From Marivivens donghaensis (GTDB lineage Bacteria; Pseudomonadota; Alphaproteobacteria; Rhodobacterales; Rhodobacteraceae), in assembly GCF_030410045.1 (NCBI RefSeq), contig NZ_JAUFRA010000006.1:1-64000 (forward strand): a stretch of DNA of 64,000 nt. Direction: 5' to 3'. Position 1 is the first letter of the stretch. Each line of letters starts with the position of its first letter. The translations under genes were made by a program, and so were the position numbers. The notes under the pieces are model-generated. The model made no database searches, had not been told where the DNA came from, and saw only the letters and a program-made list of their open reading frames with translations. Below, one piece after another: positions 24,256 through 33,196 of the stretch.

Positions 24256-26118
24256 ATGTCTGATAATGCGCAAACCGTTCGCTATGTGCGCGAATCCATG
24301 ATCCCACCGTCCGAGCCACCTCTCAAGGAACAAGGTGCGGTCAAATGGATGCGGGAAAACCTGTTCTCGGGCTGGAAGAACACGCTTCTTTCGCTCGTTT
24401 CCATCTACGTTCTGGTGAAGTTGCTTTTCGCGCTGGTTCCGTGGTTCTGGAACTCGGTATGGACTGCTGGATCGCTCAATGAATGTCGTGAAACTCTGGC
24501 TGTTTTGGAGGGTCTGACCACCCATGGCGGCGCGTGTTTCGCAGTCATCAGCGACCGTTGGCTTCAGCTGCTCTTTGGCTTTTACCCAGCTGAGAGCTAC
24601 TGGCGCCCGATCCTCGTCTTCATTCTGATGTTCGTCGCATTGGCGCCAATTCTGTTCTCGGCTCGGTTGCCGAAACAACTGCTCTGGTTCTCGATTCTGT
24701 TCCCGTTCCTCGGCACGTGGCTCCTCTGGGGGGGCTCGTTCTGGGTTCCGATCCTTGTGATCCTCGGCTTCGTCGTGGGTGCAGTAGGCTTCAAAATCGG
24801 TGGCCGTTTCGCGGGTGCGTTCGGGGCTGTGGCACTCGGAATTGCTGGCGCTGCGCTCTGGTGGATGATTGCTATGCCATCTATCAACGGAGCGTTGCAC
24901 AAGGCCGTTGCCTTGTCGCGCATCGACGGGACGAAAGCCGAGCTACTCGAAACGCTTGTTACAAATCCTGCGCAAATCGATGAGATCGAGGCTGAACAGG
25001 CCGCCGTGCAGGAGAAGATCAACGAACTGACCGCTGAGAAAGATGTGCTGGTCGTTGAAATGCTCGCGGCTCGTGAAGCTGGGTCCGAACCGTCGTCCGA
25101 CCAAAAGTCGGCATTCAACGCGATCATGGACGAACTGATGGTAGAGCGTCGTCATTACACGGCGCTGGGCTTTACAGCATTCAAACTGCAACAAGCGATC
25201 AGTGACGCAAACGGTCTGTTGGCCAACATCGAAGCTCTGCCTCAGTGGGAAGCCGACCTGCCCAATGCCATCGTGACCGCAGCTGAGATGGAAGCAGCTC
25301 TGCCTGACGGGCTGCACAATCTGGTTTCGGTCAATCAGGTGCCCGCTGGGACATCGCCCGAAGCCGTCGACGCGCTGCGTGCATATCTCGACGCGGATAC
25401 TGCGGTCCTAAACCTACATGCCAACATCGAGACCGCTTATGAACGGCTCGGTATTCTGGGCCTAGCGCCTGTGACCAGCCGTGATTTCGGTGGCTTTATG
25501 CTTGCGATGATCATCGGTGTGGCAGGTATCGTGCTGTCCTTGCCACTCGGCGTTTTGCTGGCGTTGGCACGTCAGGCCAATCTTCCGATCGTCAAAGGGT
25601 TCGCCGTTGCGTTCATCGAAATTATCCGCGGCGTGCCGCTGATCGTTTGGCTGTTCACGGCGTCACTGCTCTTGAACTACTTCCTGCCGCCACGCACATC
25701 GTTCGACCTTGTGTTGCGCGTTGTGATTATGGTGACTCTCTTTGCCGCTGCTTACATCGCAGAGGTTATTCGTGGGGGCCTTGCGGCACTGCCGAAGGGA
25801 CAGTTCGAAGCGGCGGATTCGCTTGGCCTCGACTACTGGAAATCGATGCGTTTGATCGTGCTTCCGCAGGCACTCAAAATCTCGATCCCTGGGATCGTGA
25901 ACACCTTCATCGGTCTGTTTAAAGACACCACACTGGTTGGCATTATTGGTCTACTTGACCCGCTCAACCTATCGAACTCGATCCGTGCCGCTGCCGAATG
26001 GAACGGCGTCTATTGGGAACTGTTCGTCTTTATCGGCCTTTTGTTCTTTGTCTCATGCTTCAGCATGGGCCGCTACTCGCTCTGGCTGGAAAAAAAACTC
26101 CAGCGTGGACACCGCTAA
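24256..26118 (+). CDS. bztC: Amino-acid ABC transporter permease BztC with large inserted domain
   Basis: This encodes a 620-aa permease, much longer than the roughly 360-440 aa usual in this group. Residues 1-207 hold an N-terminal set of about five hydrophobic helices. Residues about 208-412 form a hydrophilic, Glu/Ala-rich region with coiled-coil character (IDEIEAEQAAVQEKINEL and after). Helices then resume, with the EAA loop EVIRGGLAALPKGQFEAADSLGL near residue 500. The C-terminal half is a normal permease core partnering BztB and BztD. The insert's function is unknown. Confidence 0.9.
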   Translation: MSDNAQTVRYVRESMIPPSEPPLKEQGAVKWMRENLFSGWKNTLLSLVSIYVLVKLLFALVPWFWNSVWTAGSLNECRETLAVLEGLTTHGGACFAVISDRWLQLLFGFYPAESYWRPILVFILMFVALAPILFSARLPKQLLWFSILFPFLGTWLLWGGSFWVPILVILGFVVGAVGFKIGGRFAGAFGAVALGIAGAALWWMIAMPSINGALHKAVALSRIDGTKAELLETLVTNPAQIDEIEAEQAAVQEKINELTAEKDVLVVEMLAAREAGSEPSSDQKSAFNAIMDELMVERRHYTALGFTAFKLQQAISDANGLLANIEALPQWEADLPNAIVTAAEMEAALPDGLHNLVSVNQVPAGTSPEAVDALRAYLDADTAVLNLHANIETAYERLGILGLAPVTSRDFGGFMLAMIIGVAGIVLSLPLGVLLALARQANLPIVKGFAVAFIEIIRGVPLIVWLFTASLLLNYFLPPRTSFDLVLRVVIMVTLFAAAYIAEVIRGGLAALPKGQFEAADSLGLDYWKSMRLIVLPQALKISIPGIVNTFIGLFKDTTLVGIIGLLDPLNLSNSIRAAAEWNGVYWELFVFIGLLFFVSCFSMGRYSLWLEKKLQRGHR

Positions 26119-26128
26119 GGAGACCGCC

Positions 26129-26920
26129 ATGTCCGAACTTGCAATCGAACGTCAAATCGACCGCAGCCACATGACGATCTCTGATGAGGTCGCCATTCAG
26201 ATCAACAACATGAACAAGTGGTACGGTCAGTTCCACGTGTTGCGTGACATCAACTTGACCGTTCAGCGCGGTGAGCGGATCGTAATCTGTGGTCCGTCGG
26301 GCTCTGGTAAGTCGACGCTCATTCGCTGTATCAACCGCCTCGAAGAGCACCAGTCGGGTGACATTATTGTTGATGGGACAGAGCTGACCTCTGACCTCAA
26401 AAACATCGATAAGATCCGTTCTGAGGTTGGTATGTGCTTCCAGCACTTCAACCTGTTCCCGCACCTGACCATTCTAGAGAACTGCACGCTGGCTCCAATC
26501 TGGGTCCGTAAGGTCCCGCGCAAAGAGGCCGAAGATATTGCGATGCACTACCTTGAAAAGGTAAAGATCCCCGATCAGGCCCACAAGTATCCGGGCATGT
26601 TGTCGGGTGGTCAGCAGCAGCGTGTGGCGATTGCGCGTTCGCTCTGCATGAAGCCGCGCATCATGCTGTTCGACGAACCGACCTCTGCTCTCGACCCCGA
26701 GATGATCAAAGAGGTTCTCGACACCATGATCGAGCTGGCTGAAGAAGGCATGACCATGCTCTGCGTGACCCACGAGATGGGCTTTGCTCAAGCTGTGGCG
26801 AACCGCGTGATCTTTATGGATCAGGGTCAGATCATCGAACAAAACGAACCACATGCGTTCTTTAACGATCCTCAGTCGGATCGCACGAAGCTGTTCTTGA
26901 GCCAGATTTTGGGCCACTAA
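26129..26920 (+). CDS. bztD: Amino-acid ABC transporter ATP-binding protein
   Basis: This encodes the 263-aa ATPase of the transporter. Walker A GPSGSGKST, the Q-loop region CFQHFNLFPHLT, signature LSGGQQQRVAIARSL and Walker B IMLFDEPTSALDPE are intact, as is the switch His in THEMGFA. The frame is open far upstream inside bztC, but the ATG at 26129 follows TAAGGAGACC. It is the last gene of the operon. Confidence 0.95.
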   Translation: MSELAIERQIDRSHMTISDEVAIQINNMNKWYGQFHVLRDINLTVQRGERIVICGPSGSGKSTLIRCINRLEEHQSGDIIVDGTELTSDLKNIDKIRSEVGMCFQHFNLFPHLTILENCTLAPIWVRKVPRKEAEDIAMHYLEKVKIPDQAHKYPGMLSGGQQQRVAIARSLCMKPRIMLFDEPTSALDPEMIKEVLDTMIELAEEGMTMLCVTHEMGFAQAVANRVIFMDQGQIIEQNEPHAFFNDPQSDRTKLFLSQILGH

Positions 26921-26939
26921 GCTCAGATAAATTTTCGAA

Positions 26940-26964
26940 AGGGGCGGGCCTAGTGTCCGCCCTT
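26940..26964. terminator. Hairpin between converging bztD and sixA
   Basis: A 10-bp stem with two G-U pairs (26940-26949 with 26955-26964) has a CTAGT loop. It overlaps the end of the minus-strand gene. A T-rich tail exists only when read on the minus strand, so it probably serves mainly that operon. Confidence 0.55.
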
Positions 26965-27472
26965 ACTCGTTCAGCAACTCGCGTGGAGTGGTAAAGGCAA
27001 CGACGCGACCAGAGGCGGCAGTCACATCTGACCATTGGGCCACATCAAAGTCGATGATGGCAGTCGCGCAGGTCGGGTATGAAGCGTATTTCGGATGGTC
27101 GGGGCGATCATGGACGAGCCCACAAGCAAAGCTCCCGATACCTGGGTTGTGGCCGATCATGGCAACGATAGGCGCTTTCGCGGTTTTCAACTCGGCTAGC
27201 ATCGTTGTCGCGGGCGCGAGGTAGAGAGAGTGCACATAGCGCACTGCGGGCGTAGTCGGCCACTGCTCCATCATAAGGTCCAGCGTTTCCTTCGTACGTT
27301 TAGCGTCGGAGCATAGAACTTCCGTCGGAATATCACTTGTGTCAGCGATCCATTGCCCGATGGCTGGTGCCGATCGCCGTCCTCGTTCGTTCAAATGCCG
27401 ATCATGGTCCTCAATGGAAAAGTCATCCCAAGATGATTTGGCGTGACGAATAAGAACAAGTCGAAGGGTCAT
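26963..27472 (-). CDS. sixA: SixA-type histidine phosphatase
   Basis: This encodes a 169-aa phosphatase of the histidine-phosphatase superfamily. The catalytic RHG-type motif appears as LIRHAKSSWDD (residues 7-17), and the second His is in MIGHNPGIG. SixA enzymes remove phosphate from histidine on phosphotransfer proteins; the substrate here is unknown. It overlaps the upstream Fe-S protein gene by 4 nt and closes the minus-strand operon. Confidence 0.88.
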   Translation of the reverse strand: MTLRLVLIRHAKSSWDDFSIEDHDRHLNERGRRSAPAIGQWIADTSDIPTEVLCSDAKRTKETLDLMMEQWPTTPAVRYVHSLYLAPATTMLAELKTAKAPIVAMIGHNPGIGSFACGLVHDRPDHPKYASYPTCATAIIDFDVAQWSDVTAASGRVVAFTTPRELLNE

Positions 27473-28107
27473 TTGTGAAACTCACTCATGAAGTACGCAG
27501 ACTGGGCAGGTGGACGTTGTGACGACCCAATGGGGCAGGACCGTCGAACTGCGCATCCGTTGTTTAGGCAGTCTGCACCTTCCGTCCCTGTTAGGTAACC
27601 GTGACAGGCTGCCACATCATATCCTGCGGGCACCAATGCTGACGCCGGACAGGCCGTGACGCATGGTTTGGCGACGCACGTCGCACAGGGCGGAGGGGCT
27701 AATACGACTTTAGGTGCATCGCGAAGTGCGATGGCGCCGCGAAAGGACGTGAATAAGCCTGCGGAGCCGTCTGCCAAGAACGCGACGGGGGAGGCACAAA
27801 ACGCCCCCGAACGAATGGCCCAGCTGTAAAACGGATGGAACGGGGCGCCACCAAACGGGAAATATGCGACGCCGTCATATGCGGCCGCGACTTCGCTTAG
27901 GACGCGTTTAGACCAACGATCTACGGGGTCGCTTTGCCCATCGCGCCATTCTGGCGAACCGCAAAAATGCGACCAGAATTGGGGCTCTTTAGGTGAGATC
28001 AGCGCAATCGCCGTCGCCCAGTCTGGGAGATTGTCATCGGCGGATGGAGGAGTAATTCCTGAAATTCTCAGGCCATATCCCTCCAAGTCGCCGATGAGGT
28101 TTGTCAT
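27469..28107 (-). CDS. Fe-S (ferredoxin-like) protein, QueG-like C-terminus
   Basis: This encodes a 212-aa protein. The C-terminal half has cysteines at 141, 144, 149 and 153 (CATCVAKPCVTACP) and at 180, 185 and 191 (CLNNGCAVRRSCPIG), plus Cys168, suggesting one or two [4Fe-4S] clusters arranged as in the C-terminal part of epoxyqueuosine reductase. The N-terminal 130 residues are not recognised. The start at 28107 overlaps the argB stop (ATGA). It may be an electron carrier or a small reductase; the function is unproven. Confidence 0.75.
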   Translation of the reverse strand: MTNLIGDLEGYGLRISGITPPSADDNLPDWATAIALISPKEPQFWSHFCGSPEWRDGQSDPVDRWSKRVLSEVAAAYDGVAYFPFGGAPFHPFYSWAIRSGAFCASPVAFLADGSAGLFTSFRGAIALRDAPKVVLAPPPCATCVAKPCVTACPASALVPAGYDVAACHGYLTGTEGADCLNNGCAVRRSCPIGSSQRPPAQSAYFMSEFHK

Positions 28108-28982
28108 GAATTGCGCGGCTTCACACGAGGTTCGGTGGTGCGGATCATGGAGCCAGCGCCGTGTTCTGTGAACAGCTCGAGCAGGCACGCATTCGCGACC
28201 CGACCATCAAGGATAACCACCCCGCGTACACCGTCCTCAATTGCTTTGAGAGCGGTTTCTGTTTTTGGGATCATGCCGCCTGCAATGGTGCCATCTGCAA
28301 TCATTTCGCGCACTTCAGCGGGCGTCATTTGAGTGATCACTTCGCCGTCTTTGTTTTTCACGCCAGATACGTCGGTCAACAAAAGCAGGCGATCGGCCTT
28401 GAGTGCACCCGCAATCGCACCGGCGGCCGTATCGCCGTTTACGTTGAACGTTTCGTTGTCGTTCATGCCAGTAGCAACGGGAGCAATCACTGGAATGATG
28501 CCCGCATTAAACATGTCATGCAGCACTTGGACGTTCATTTCGACCGGACGTCCAACAAACCCCAATTCTGGATCGTCGGGTTCGCAAACCATCAGGTCGT
28601 CGTCTTTGCCCGACAGACCAACCGCGCGACCGCCTTCGTCCATAATCGCCTGAACGATCCGTTTGTTGACGAGGCCTGTCAGAACCATCTCAACGACTTC
28701 GACAGTTGCTTTGTCGGTTACGCGTTTGCCGCGCACCCATTGGGATTCGATGCCAAGACGACCGAGCAGATCGTTGATCATCGGGCCGCCGCCATGCACG
28801 ACAACGGGGTTCAGGCCGACCTGACGCATAAGAACGATATCTCGTGCGAAATCAGCCATGGCATCCTGATCGCCCATGGCATTGCCGCCAAACTTGACCA
28901 CGACGATCGCACCCGAATATCGCTGAAGGTAGGGCAATGCCTCTGACAGAGTGCGGGCAGTTGCGATCCAGTCACGGTTCAT
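28104..28982 (-). CDS. argB: Acetylglutamate kinase
   Basis: This encodes a 292-aa acetylglutamate kinase, the second step of arginine synthesis (phosphorylation of N-acetylglutamate). Seen motifs are VVKFGGNAMGD for the phosphate site, NPVVVHGGGPMINDLL, and KADRLLLLTDVSGVKNKDGEVI. The C-terminal GGMIPKTETALKAIEDGVRGV is typical. The ATG at 28982 follows TGAGGAAACAAGAC; a GTG five codons upstream overlaps that site. Its arrangement after engB is common in Rhodobacteraceae. Confidence 0.96.
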   Translation of the reverse strand: MNRDWIATARTLSEALPYLQRYSGAIVVVKFGGNAMGDQDAMADFARDIVLMRQVGLNPVVVHGGGPMINDLLGRLGIESQWVRGKRVTDKATVEVVEMVLTGLVNKRIVQAIMDEGGRAVGLSGKDDDLMVCEPDDPELGFVGRPVEMNVQVLHDMFNAGIIPVIAPVATGMNDNETFNVNGDTAAGAIAGALKADRLLLLTDVSGVKNKDGEVITQMTPAEVREMIADGTIAGGMIPKTETALKAIEDGVRGVVILDGRVANACLLELFTEHGAGSMIRTTEPRVKPRNS

Positions 28983-29021
28983 GTCTTGTTTCCTCACGGC
29001 AGGGCCCTTTCCAAATAGGGG

Positions 29022-29672
29022 TCAAACGATGCCATAAATAATAGCGCGAAGTGTGGCTATACCGTCCCCTTTGTCAGACGACGTCAATACGATTTCAGGG
29101 TAGGCGGCAGGGTGCTTTGCCAAAACAGCACGCGTGGCTTCGATCGATTGATCGAGCTGCGTTTTGCGGACCTTATCCGTCTTTGTCATAACGACCTGAA
29201 ACGTCACGGCGGCCTTATCGAGAAGCGACATGATCTCTTCGTCGACGGCTTTAGCGCCGTGGCGGCTGTCGATCAAAACAAAGACGCGCCGCAGAGTAGG
29301 GCGGCCAGCAAGGTATCGCTTCAGCAGCCGTTGCCATTTTTCAACGATAGCCACAGGCGCGTTGGCAAAACCATAACCCGGAAGGTCGACGATGTAGTGT
29401 TCGTCGCCAACGGTGAAAAAGTTGATCTCTTGGGTGCGGCCAGGTGTGTTCGAGGCACGAGCAAGCCCTTTACGACCTGTCAGCGCGTTGATCAGGCTCG
29501 ATTTTCCAACGTTGGATCGACCCGCAAAGCAAAGTTCGATCCGATCTGCAGGCGGCATGCCGTCCATGGCGACGACACCTTTGAGGAACTCGATCGGAGC
29601 ATGGAACAGCATACGACCAGCTTCGACGACCGTCGGGTCCAGATCTTCAACGATCGGAAAACTTAATTGCAT
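29022..29672 (-). CDS. engB: Ribosome-assembly GTPase EngB/YihA
   Basis: This encodes a 216-aa GTPase needed for 50S assembly. G1 is GRSNVGKSS, the switch region has NTPGRTQEINFF, G3 is DLPGYGFA, and G4 is MTKTDKV. Two in-frame ATGs lie two codons apart. The second (29672) has better spacing from AGAGG. The gene sits between yidC and argB. Confidence 0.94.
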   Translation of the reverse strand: MQLSFPIVEDLDPTVVEAGRMLFHAPIEFLKGVVAMDGMPPADRIELCFAGRSNVGKSSLINALTGRKGLARASNTPGRTQEINFFTVGDEHYIVDLPGYGFANAPVAIVEKWQRLLKRYLAGRPTLRRVFVLIDSRHGAKAVDEEIMSLLDKAAVTFQVVMTKTDKVRKTQLDQSIEATRAVLAKHPAAYPEIVLTSSDKGDGIATLRAIIYGIV

Positions 29673-29721
29673 GACCATACCCTCTTGGCGGAACAGGCCG
29701 CCCTAAAGGCAGCCTGTCAAT

Positions 29722-31503
29722 TTATTTTGCTTTGCTAGCTTTACCACGTTTGAACGCAGAGGTGATATTGCCCAGAACATCTGGCCGGTGGCCGTGGCTG
29801 CGCATGATCGCGTATTGCTGCAGGAACGTGATGGTATTGTTGGTGATCCAGTAGAGAACCAGACCCGAAGCGAACGATCCCAGCATGAACATGAAAATCC
29901 AAGGCATCCATGCAAAGATCATCTTTTGGGATGGATCAGTGGGAGCTGGATTGAGTTTCTGTTGCAGCCACATCGAGACACCGAGAATGATGGGCAATAC
30001 GCCCAGCGACAGAATGAACAACATGCTGCCCGGTTCCGGAGTGCCCCAAGGCAGAAGGCCAAAGAGGTTCAGGATCGATGACGGGTCTGGAGCAGAGAGG
30101 TCACGGATCCAGCCGATCCATTCAGCGTGACGCAGTTCGAGCGTGACGAAGATAACCTTATACAGCGAGAAGAAGATCGGAATCTGCAGGATCATCGGCA
30201 GACAGCCCGATGCAGGGTTAACCTTGTTCTCTTTATAGAGCTTCATCATGCCTTGCTGCAGTTTAGCACGGTCATCGCCAGCTGCTTCTTTCAGCTTCTC
30301 CATCTCAGGCTGAAGCTCTTTCATCTTCGCCATCGAGACGTAGGATTTATAGGCAAGCGGCAGTACCAACGCTTTCAGAACGAGCGTCAGGACCATGATC
30401 GACCAGCCCATGTTGCCGATTACAGCGTTGATGTTGTGCAGCAGCCAGAAGATCGGCTTGGTCAGGAAGAAGAACCAGCCCCAGTCGATCGAGTTGATGA
30501 AGCCAGAAACGCCCGCATTGTTTTCGTAGTTGCGGATAGTTTCCCATTCTTTTGCACCCACGAAGAAACGCGTCGAAACGGAAGTTTCCGCGCCAGCGGC
30601 GAGCGTCTCGGACTCGAGGATCGCGTCGACTTCGTAAACGTCAGTGGTGAAGTAGCGCGACATCGAAGTGAACGGCTTGCTCTGATCGGGGATCAGGGTC
30701 GTCATCCAGTAGTGGTCGGTATACCCAGTCCAGCCCGACTGTAGGACATCAACGCTGCTCACGCCGCCGTCAACTTTGCGGATGTCTTTGTAGGTTTGCT
30801 CATCAACCTTGCCGTCAGTCATGCGAACCAGACCTTCGTGCAGGACAAAGAAGCGACGCTGCGCATCCGGTTCAGTGAAGCGGCGGATGAGGCCGTAAGG
30901 AGTAAGGGTGACTTCGTCGCCAGACGCGTTCGAGACGGTCTGGTCGATGGTCATCATGAACTTTTCGTCGATCGCGTAAGTGGTACGGAAGGTCAGACCA
31001 GCACCGTTGTCCCATTTCAGCGTGACCGGCGTCTCTGGGGTCAATGTGGTGCCTGCTTCGAGTTCCCACATTGTGTCAGGTCCAGGGACGGCATTCGCAT
31101 CGACGCCAGCATTGCCGATCCAGCCAAAGCTCGCGTAGTAGGCATCGTTCTCACCCTGCGGGCGCATGAGCTGAACGATTTCAGGGCTGTCGACCGCGAC
31201 GGTGTAATTTTTCAACGAGATATCGTCGATGCGCCCGCCGAGAAGCGCAATAGAACCTGTCAGTTCGGGGGTTTCAACGGGGACACGCGGCGTTGCGGGC
31301 ATCGCGGCTTCGGTCACGGCGGGTGCTGCAGCGTCAGCCGATGCGTCTGCAACTGGAGCGGCGACATCAGTCTGTTCCGTTGCTAGAGTTGCATCTGTTG
31401 CTGTTTCCGCCGGTTGTTCAGGTGGAAACAGGAAGAACCAAACTGTGATAACCAGAAAGCTAAGTGCTGTGGCAAGAATTAGGTTCTTGTTCTGATTTTC
31501 CAT
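29722..31503 (-). CDS. yidC: Membrane protein insertase YidC
   Basis: This encodes a 593-aa YidC, which inserts and folds inner-membrane proteins alone or with SecYEG. An N-terminal anchor (ILATALSFLVITVWFFLF) precedes an Ala/Thr/Glu-rich linker and the large periplasmic domain to about residue 345. The insertase core has five helices with NMGWSIMVLTLVLKALVLPLAYKSY and the hydrophilic-groove Arg region. The basic tail suits ribosome contact. The ATG at 31503 gives the usual N-terminus; a weak Shine-Dalgarno precedes it. Confidence 0.96.
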   Translation of the reverse strand: MENQNKNLILATALSFLVITVWFFLFPPEQPAETATDATLATEQTDVAAPVADASADAAAPAVTEAAMPATPRVPVETPELTGSIALLGGRIDDISLKNYTVAVDSPEIVQLMRPQGENDAYYASFGWIGNAGVDANAVPGPDTMWELEAGTTLTPETPVTLKWDNGAGLTFRTTYAIDEKFMMTIDQTVSNASGDEVTLTPYGLIRRFTEPDAQRRFFVLHEGLVRMTDGKVDEQTYKDIRKVDGGVSSVDVLQSGWTGYTDHYWMTTLIPDQSKPFTSMSRYFTTDVYEVDAILESETLAAGAETSVSTRFFVGAKEWETIRNYENNAGVSGFINSIDWGWFFFLTKPIFWLLHNINAVIGNMGWSIMVLTLVLKALVLPLAYKSYVSMAKMKELQPEMEKLKEAAGDDRAKLQQGMMKLYKENKVNPASGCLPMILQIPIFFSLYKVIFVTLELRHAEWIGWIRDLSAPDPSSILNLFGLLPWGTPEPGSMLFILSLGVLPIILGVSMWLQQKLNPAPTDPSQKMIFAWMPWIFMFMLGSFASGLVLYWITNNTITFLQQYAIMRSHGHRPDVLGNITSAFKRGKASKAK

Positions 31504-31616
31504 CTGAACCGCCCGTTTTGTAAGGTAAATGATCAGGCAGGGTTCAACAGGCCATAGCGTCAAAGGTCAAGCGGTTTTAGGGGTTTTGGCGGATTAGACG
31601 CGTGTCACATTGCTGT

Positions 31617-33131
31617 TTACCCTGCTTTTCGCCGCAAACCGCGACTGCCAACCGCCATAGGGCTGTAGTTGTTGATCCAGTTGTCTACATCCTCGGGCGG
31701 TAGGGGGCGTGCAATTCCAAAGCCTTGGACGTGGCCGCAGCCTAATTCAGCCAGCTTTAGGCGCTCTTCGGTGGTTTCGACACCTTCTGCCAGCGTATCG
31801 AGGCCGAGCCGATCTGCCATCGTCAAAATCGCAGCGACCATTTTCTGTTGTTCATCATCTGCATCGATGCGGGTCACGAATGATCGGTCGATTTTGATGC
31901 GTTCGATAGAATATCGCCGAATCGACGTAATTGATGCGTGGCCTGTTCCGAAATCATCAAGGTCGAGACTGCAGCCTAGTCCCGCGAGGCCTGAAAGGTT
32001 TCGGATCACAATGTCATCGGCATGATCGGCAACCACGGTTTCGAGCACCTCAACAGCGAGCCGATTGGCGTCCAGACCAAATTCATGGAGGCGCTGTTCT
32101 ATCCGATCCACAAGTTGAGGATCTGTTAGCTCTTCTTTTGAGAAGTTCACACCAACGCGGGGGATCAACAGCCCTGTCTCATCCCAACGACGAAGAGATG
32201 ACAAAGCGTCGTGGATCATCGCTTCGCCCAGTCGATGCATCTGACCAGCCTGAGCCAATGCGGGTAGGAACTCCAGCGGAGGGATCAGCCCGCGCCGAGG
32301 GTGCTGCCACCGCGCTAAGGTTTCAAATCCAGTGATTTCTCCGGTGCGTGTCGAAATCTGGGGTTGGAAGAAGGCACGAATTTCGCCGTTGTCCAAAGCG
32401 CGCGTGACTTGTTGGGACAGCTCATTGCAATTTGCGATACGGTTTCGCATTGATGGGGAGAAGCTTCGGATGGCGGCGGGGGCGTGCCTTTGTGCTTCGA
32501 TAAGGGCCGAATTTGCGGCCTGCAAAAGTGCGACACCCGTTTTCTGGTCGAGGCGATCTGATAGGCCAAACCCGATCGAGACAGTCAGATAGACGTTCAT
32601 CCCTGCAATATGAAACGGTTCGGCCATAGTGTGTTGGATGCGCGAGGCGAGTTGTATCGCGGCTTCAAGGTCAAAGCGCCGCGTCGGAGAAAGCCCTACC
32701 GCAAAGGTTGGACCATCGAGCCTCGCAGCGATGTCGTCAGCCCTAAGAATCGCGGAGAGACGAACCGCGATTGATTTGAAAATCGCCTCGACCCCTGATC
32801 GGTCATGGCGTTCTTCAATCAACTTAAACCGATCAATTTCAAAGACGATCGCGCCCGTCGTAAGCCCGTTTTGCTTGCCCGAGCGAAGAGCGTTGTCCAG
32901 CGCTATAACGAGGCCGGCGCGTGTGGTGAGGCCAGTGGCCGCGTCGAATGGGACCGCATCTGGCAAGTTCGGCAAGATGAAGGCGAGAAACGTCGGCCCC
33001 AAAAAGGTCGCGACGATTAATCCGGGTTGCCCTGCCAAAATGTATCCCGCCACAGCGCCAAGCGGCGCAATGAGGATATAGGGCCAGCGGGCCTTATTGC
33101 GGCGAACGGCGTCGACGATTGCGTTAGGCAT
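31617..33131 (-). CDS. GGDEF-EAL protein, likely c-di-GMP phosphodiesterase
   Basis: This encodes a 504-aa protein with two short hydrophobic segments at residues 18-52. A GGDEF-like domain follows (about 70-230), in which the active motif is degenerate (LDGPTF), so cyclase activity is unlikely. The EAL domain (about 240-490) retains ETLARW, the NFSKEEL Asn, EVLET, DDFGTG, KIDRSF and EGVET, which are the metal and catalytic residues. It probably degrades c-di-GMP at the membrane. Its place between ttcA and yidC is unusual. Confidence 0.88.
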   Translation of the reverse strand: MPNAIVDAVRRNKARWPYILIAPLGAVAGYILAGQPGLIVATFLGPTFLAFILPNLPDAVPFDAATGLTTRAGLVIALDNALRSGKQNGLTTGAIVFEIDRFKLIEERHDRSGVEAIFKSIAVRLSAILRADDIAARLDGPTFAVGLSPTRRFDLEAAIQLASRIQHTMAEPFHIAGMNVYLTVSIGFGLSDRLDQKTGVALLQAANSALIEAQRHAPAAIRSFSPSMRNRIANCNELSQQVTRALDNGEIRAFFQPQISTRTGEITGFETLARWQHPRRGLIPPLEFLPALAQAGQMHRLGEAMIHDALSSLRRWDETGLLIPRVGVNFSKEELTDPQLVDRIEQRLHEFGLDANRLAVEVLETVVADHADDIVIRNLSGLAGLGCSLDLDDFGTGHASITSIRRYSIERIKIDRSFVTRIDADDEQQKMVAAILTMADRLGLDTLAEGVETTEERLKLAELGCGHVQGFGIARPLPPEDVDNWINNYSPMAVGSRGLRRKAG

Positions 33132-33196
33132 AGTAGTTCATTCCTTTGCCCGTTTCCGGTCAGGATGAACCTAAAGCTCAATTGCTAAGTGAAACC

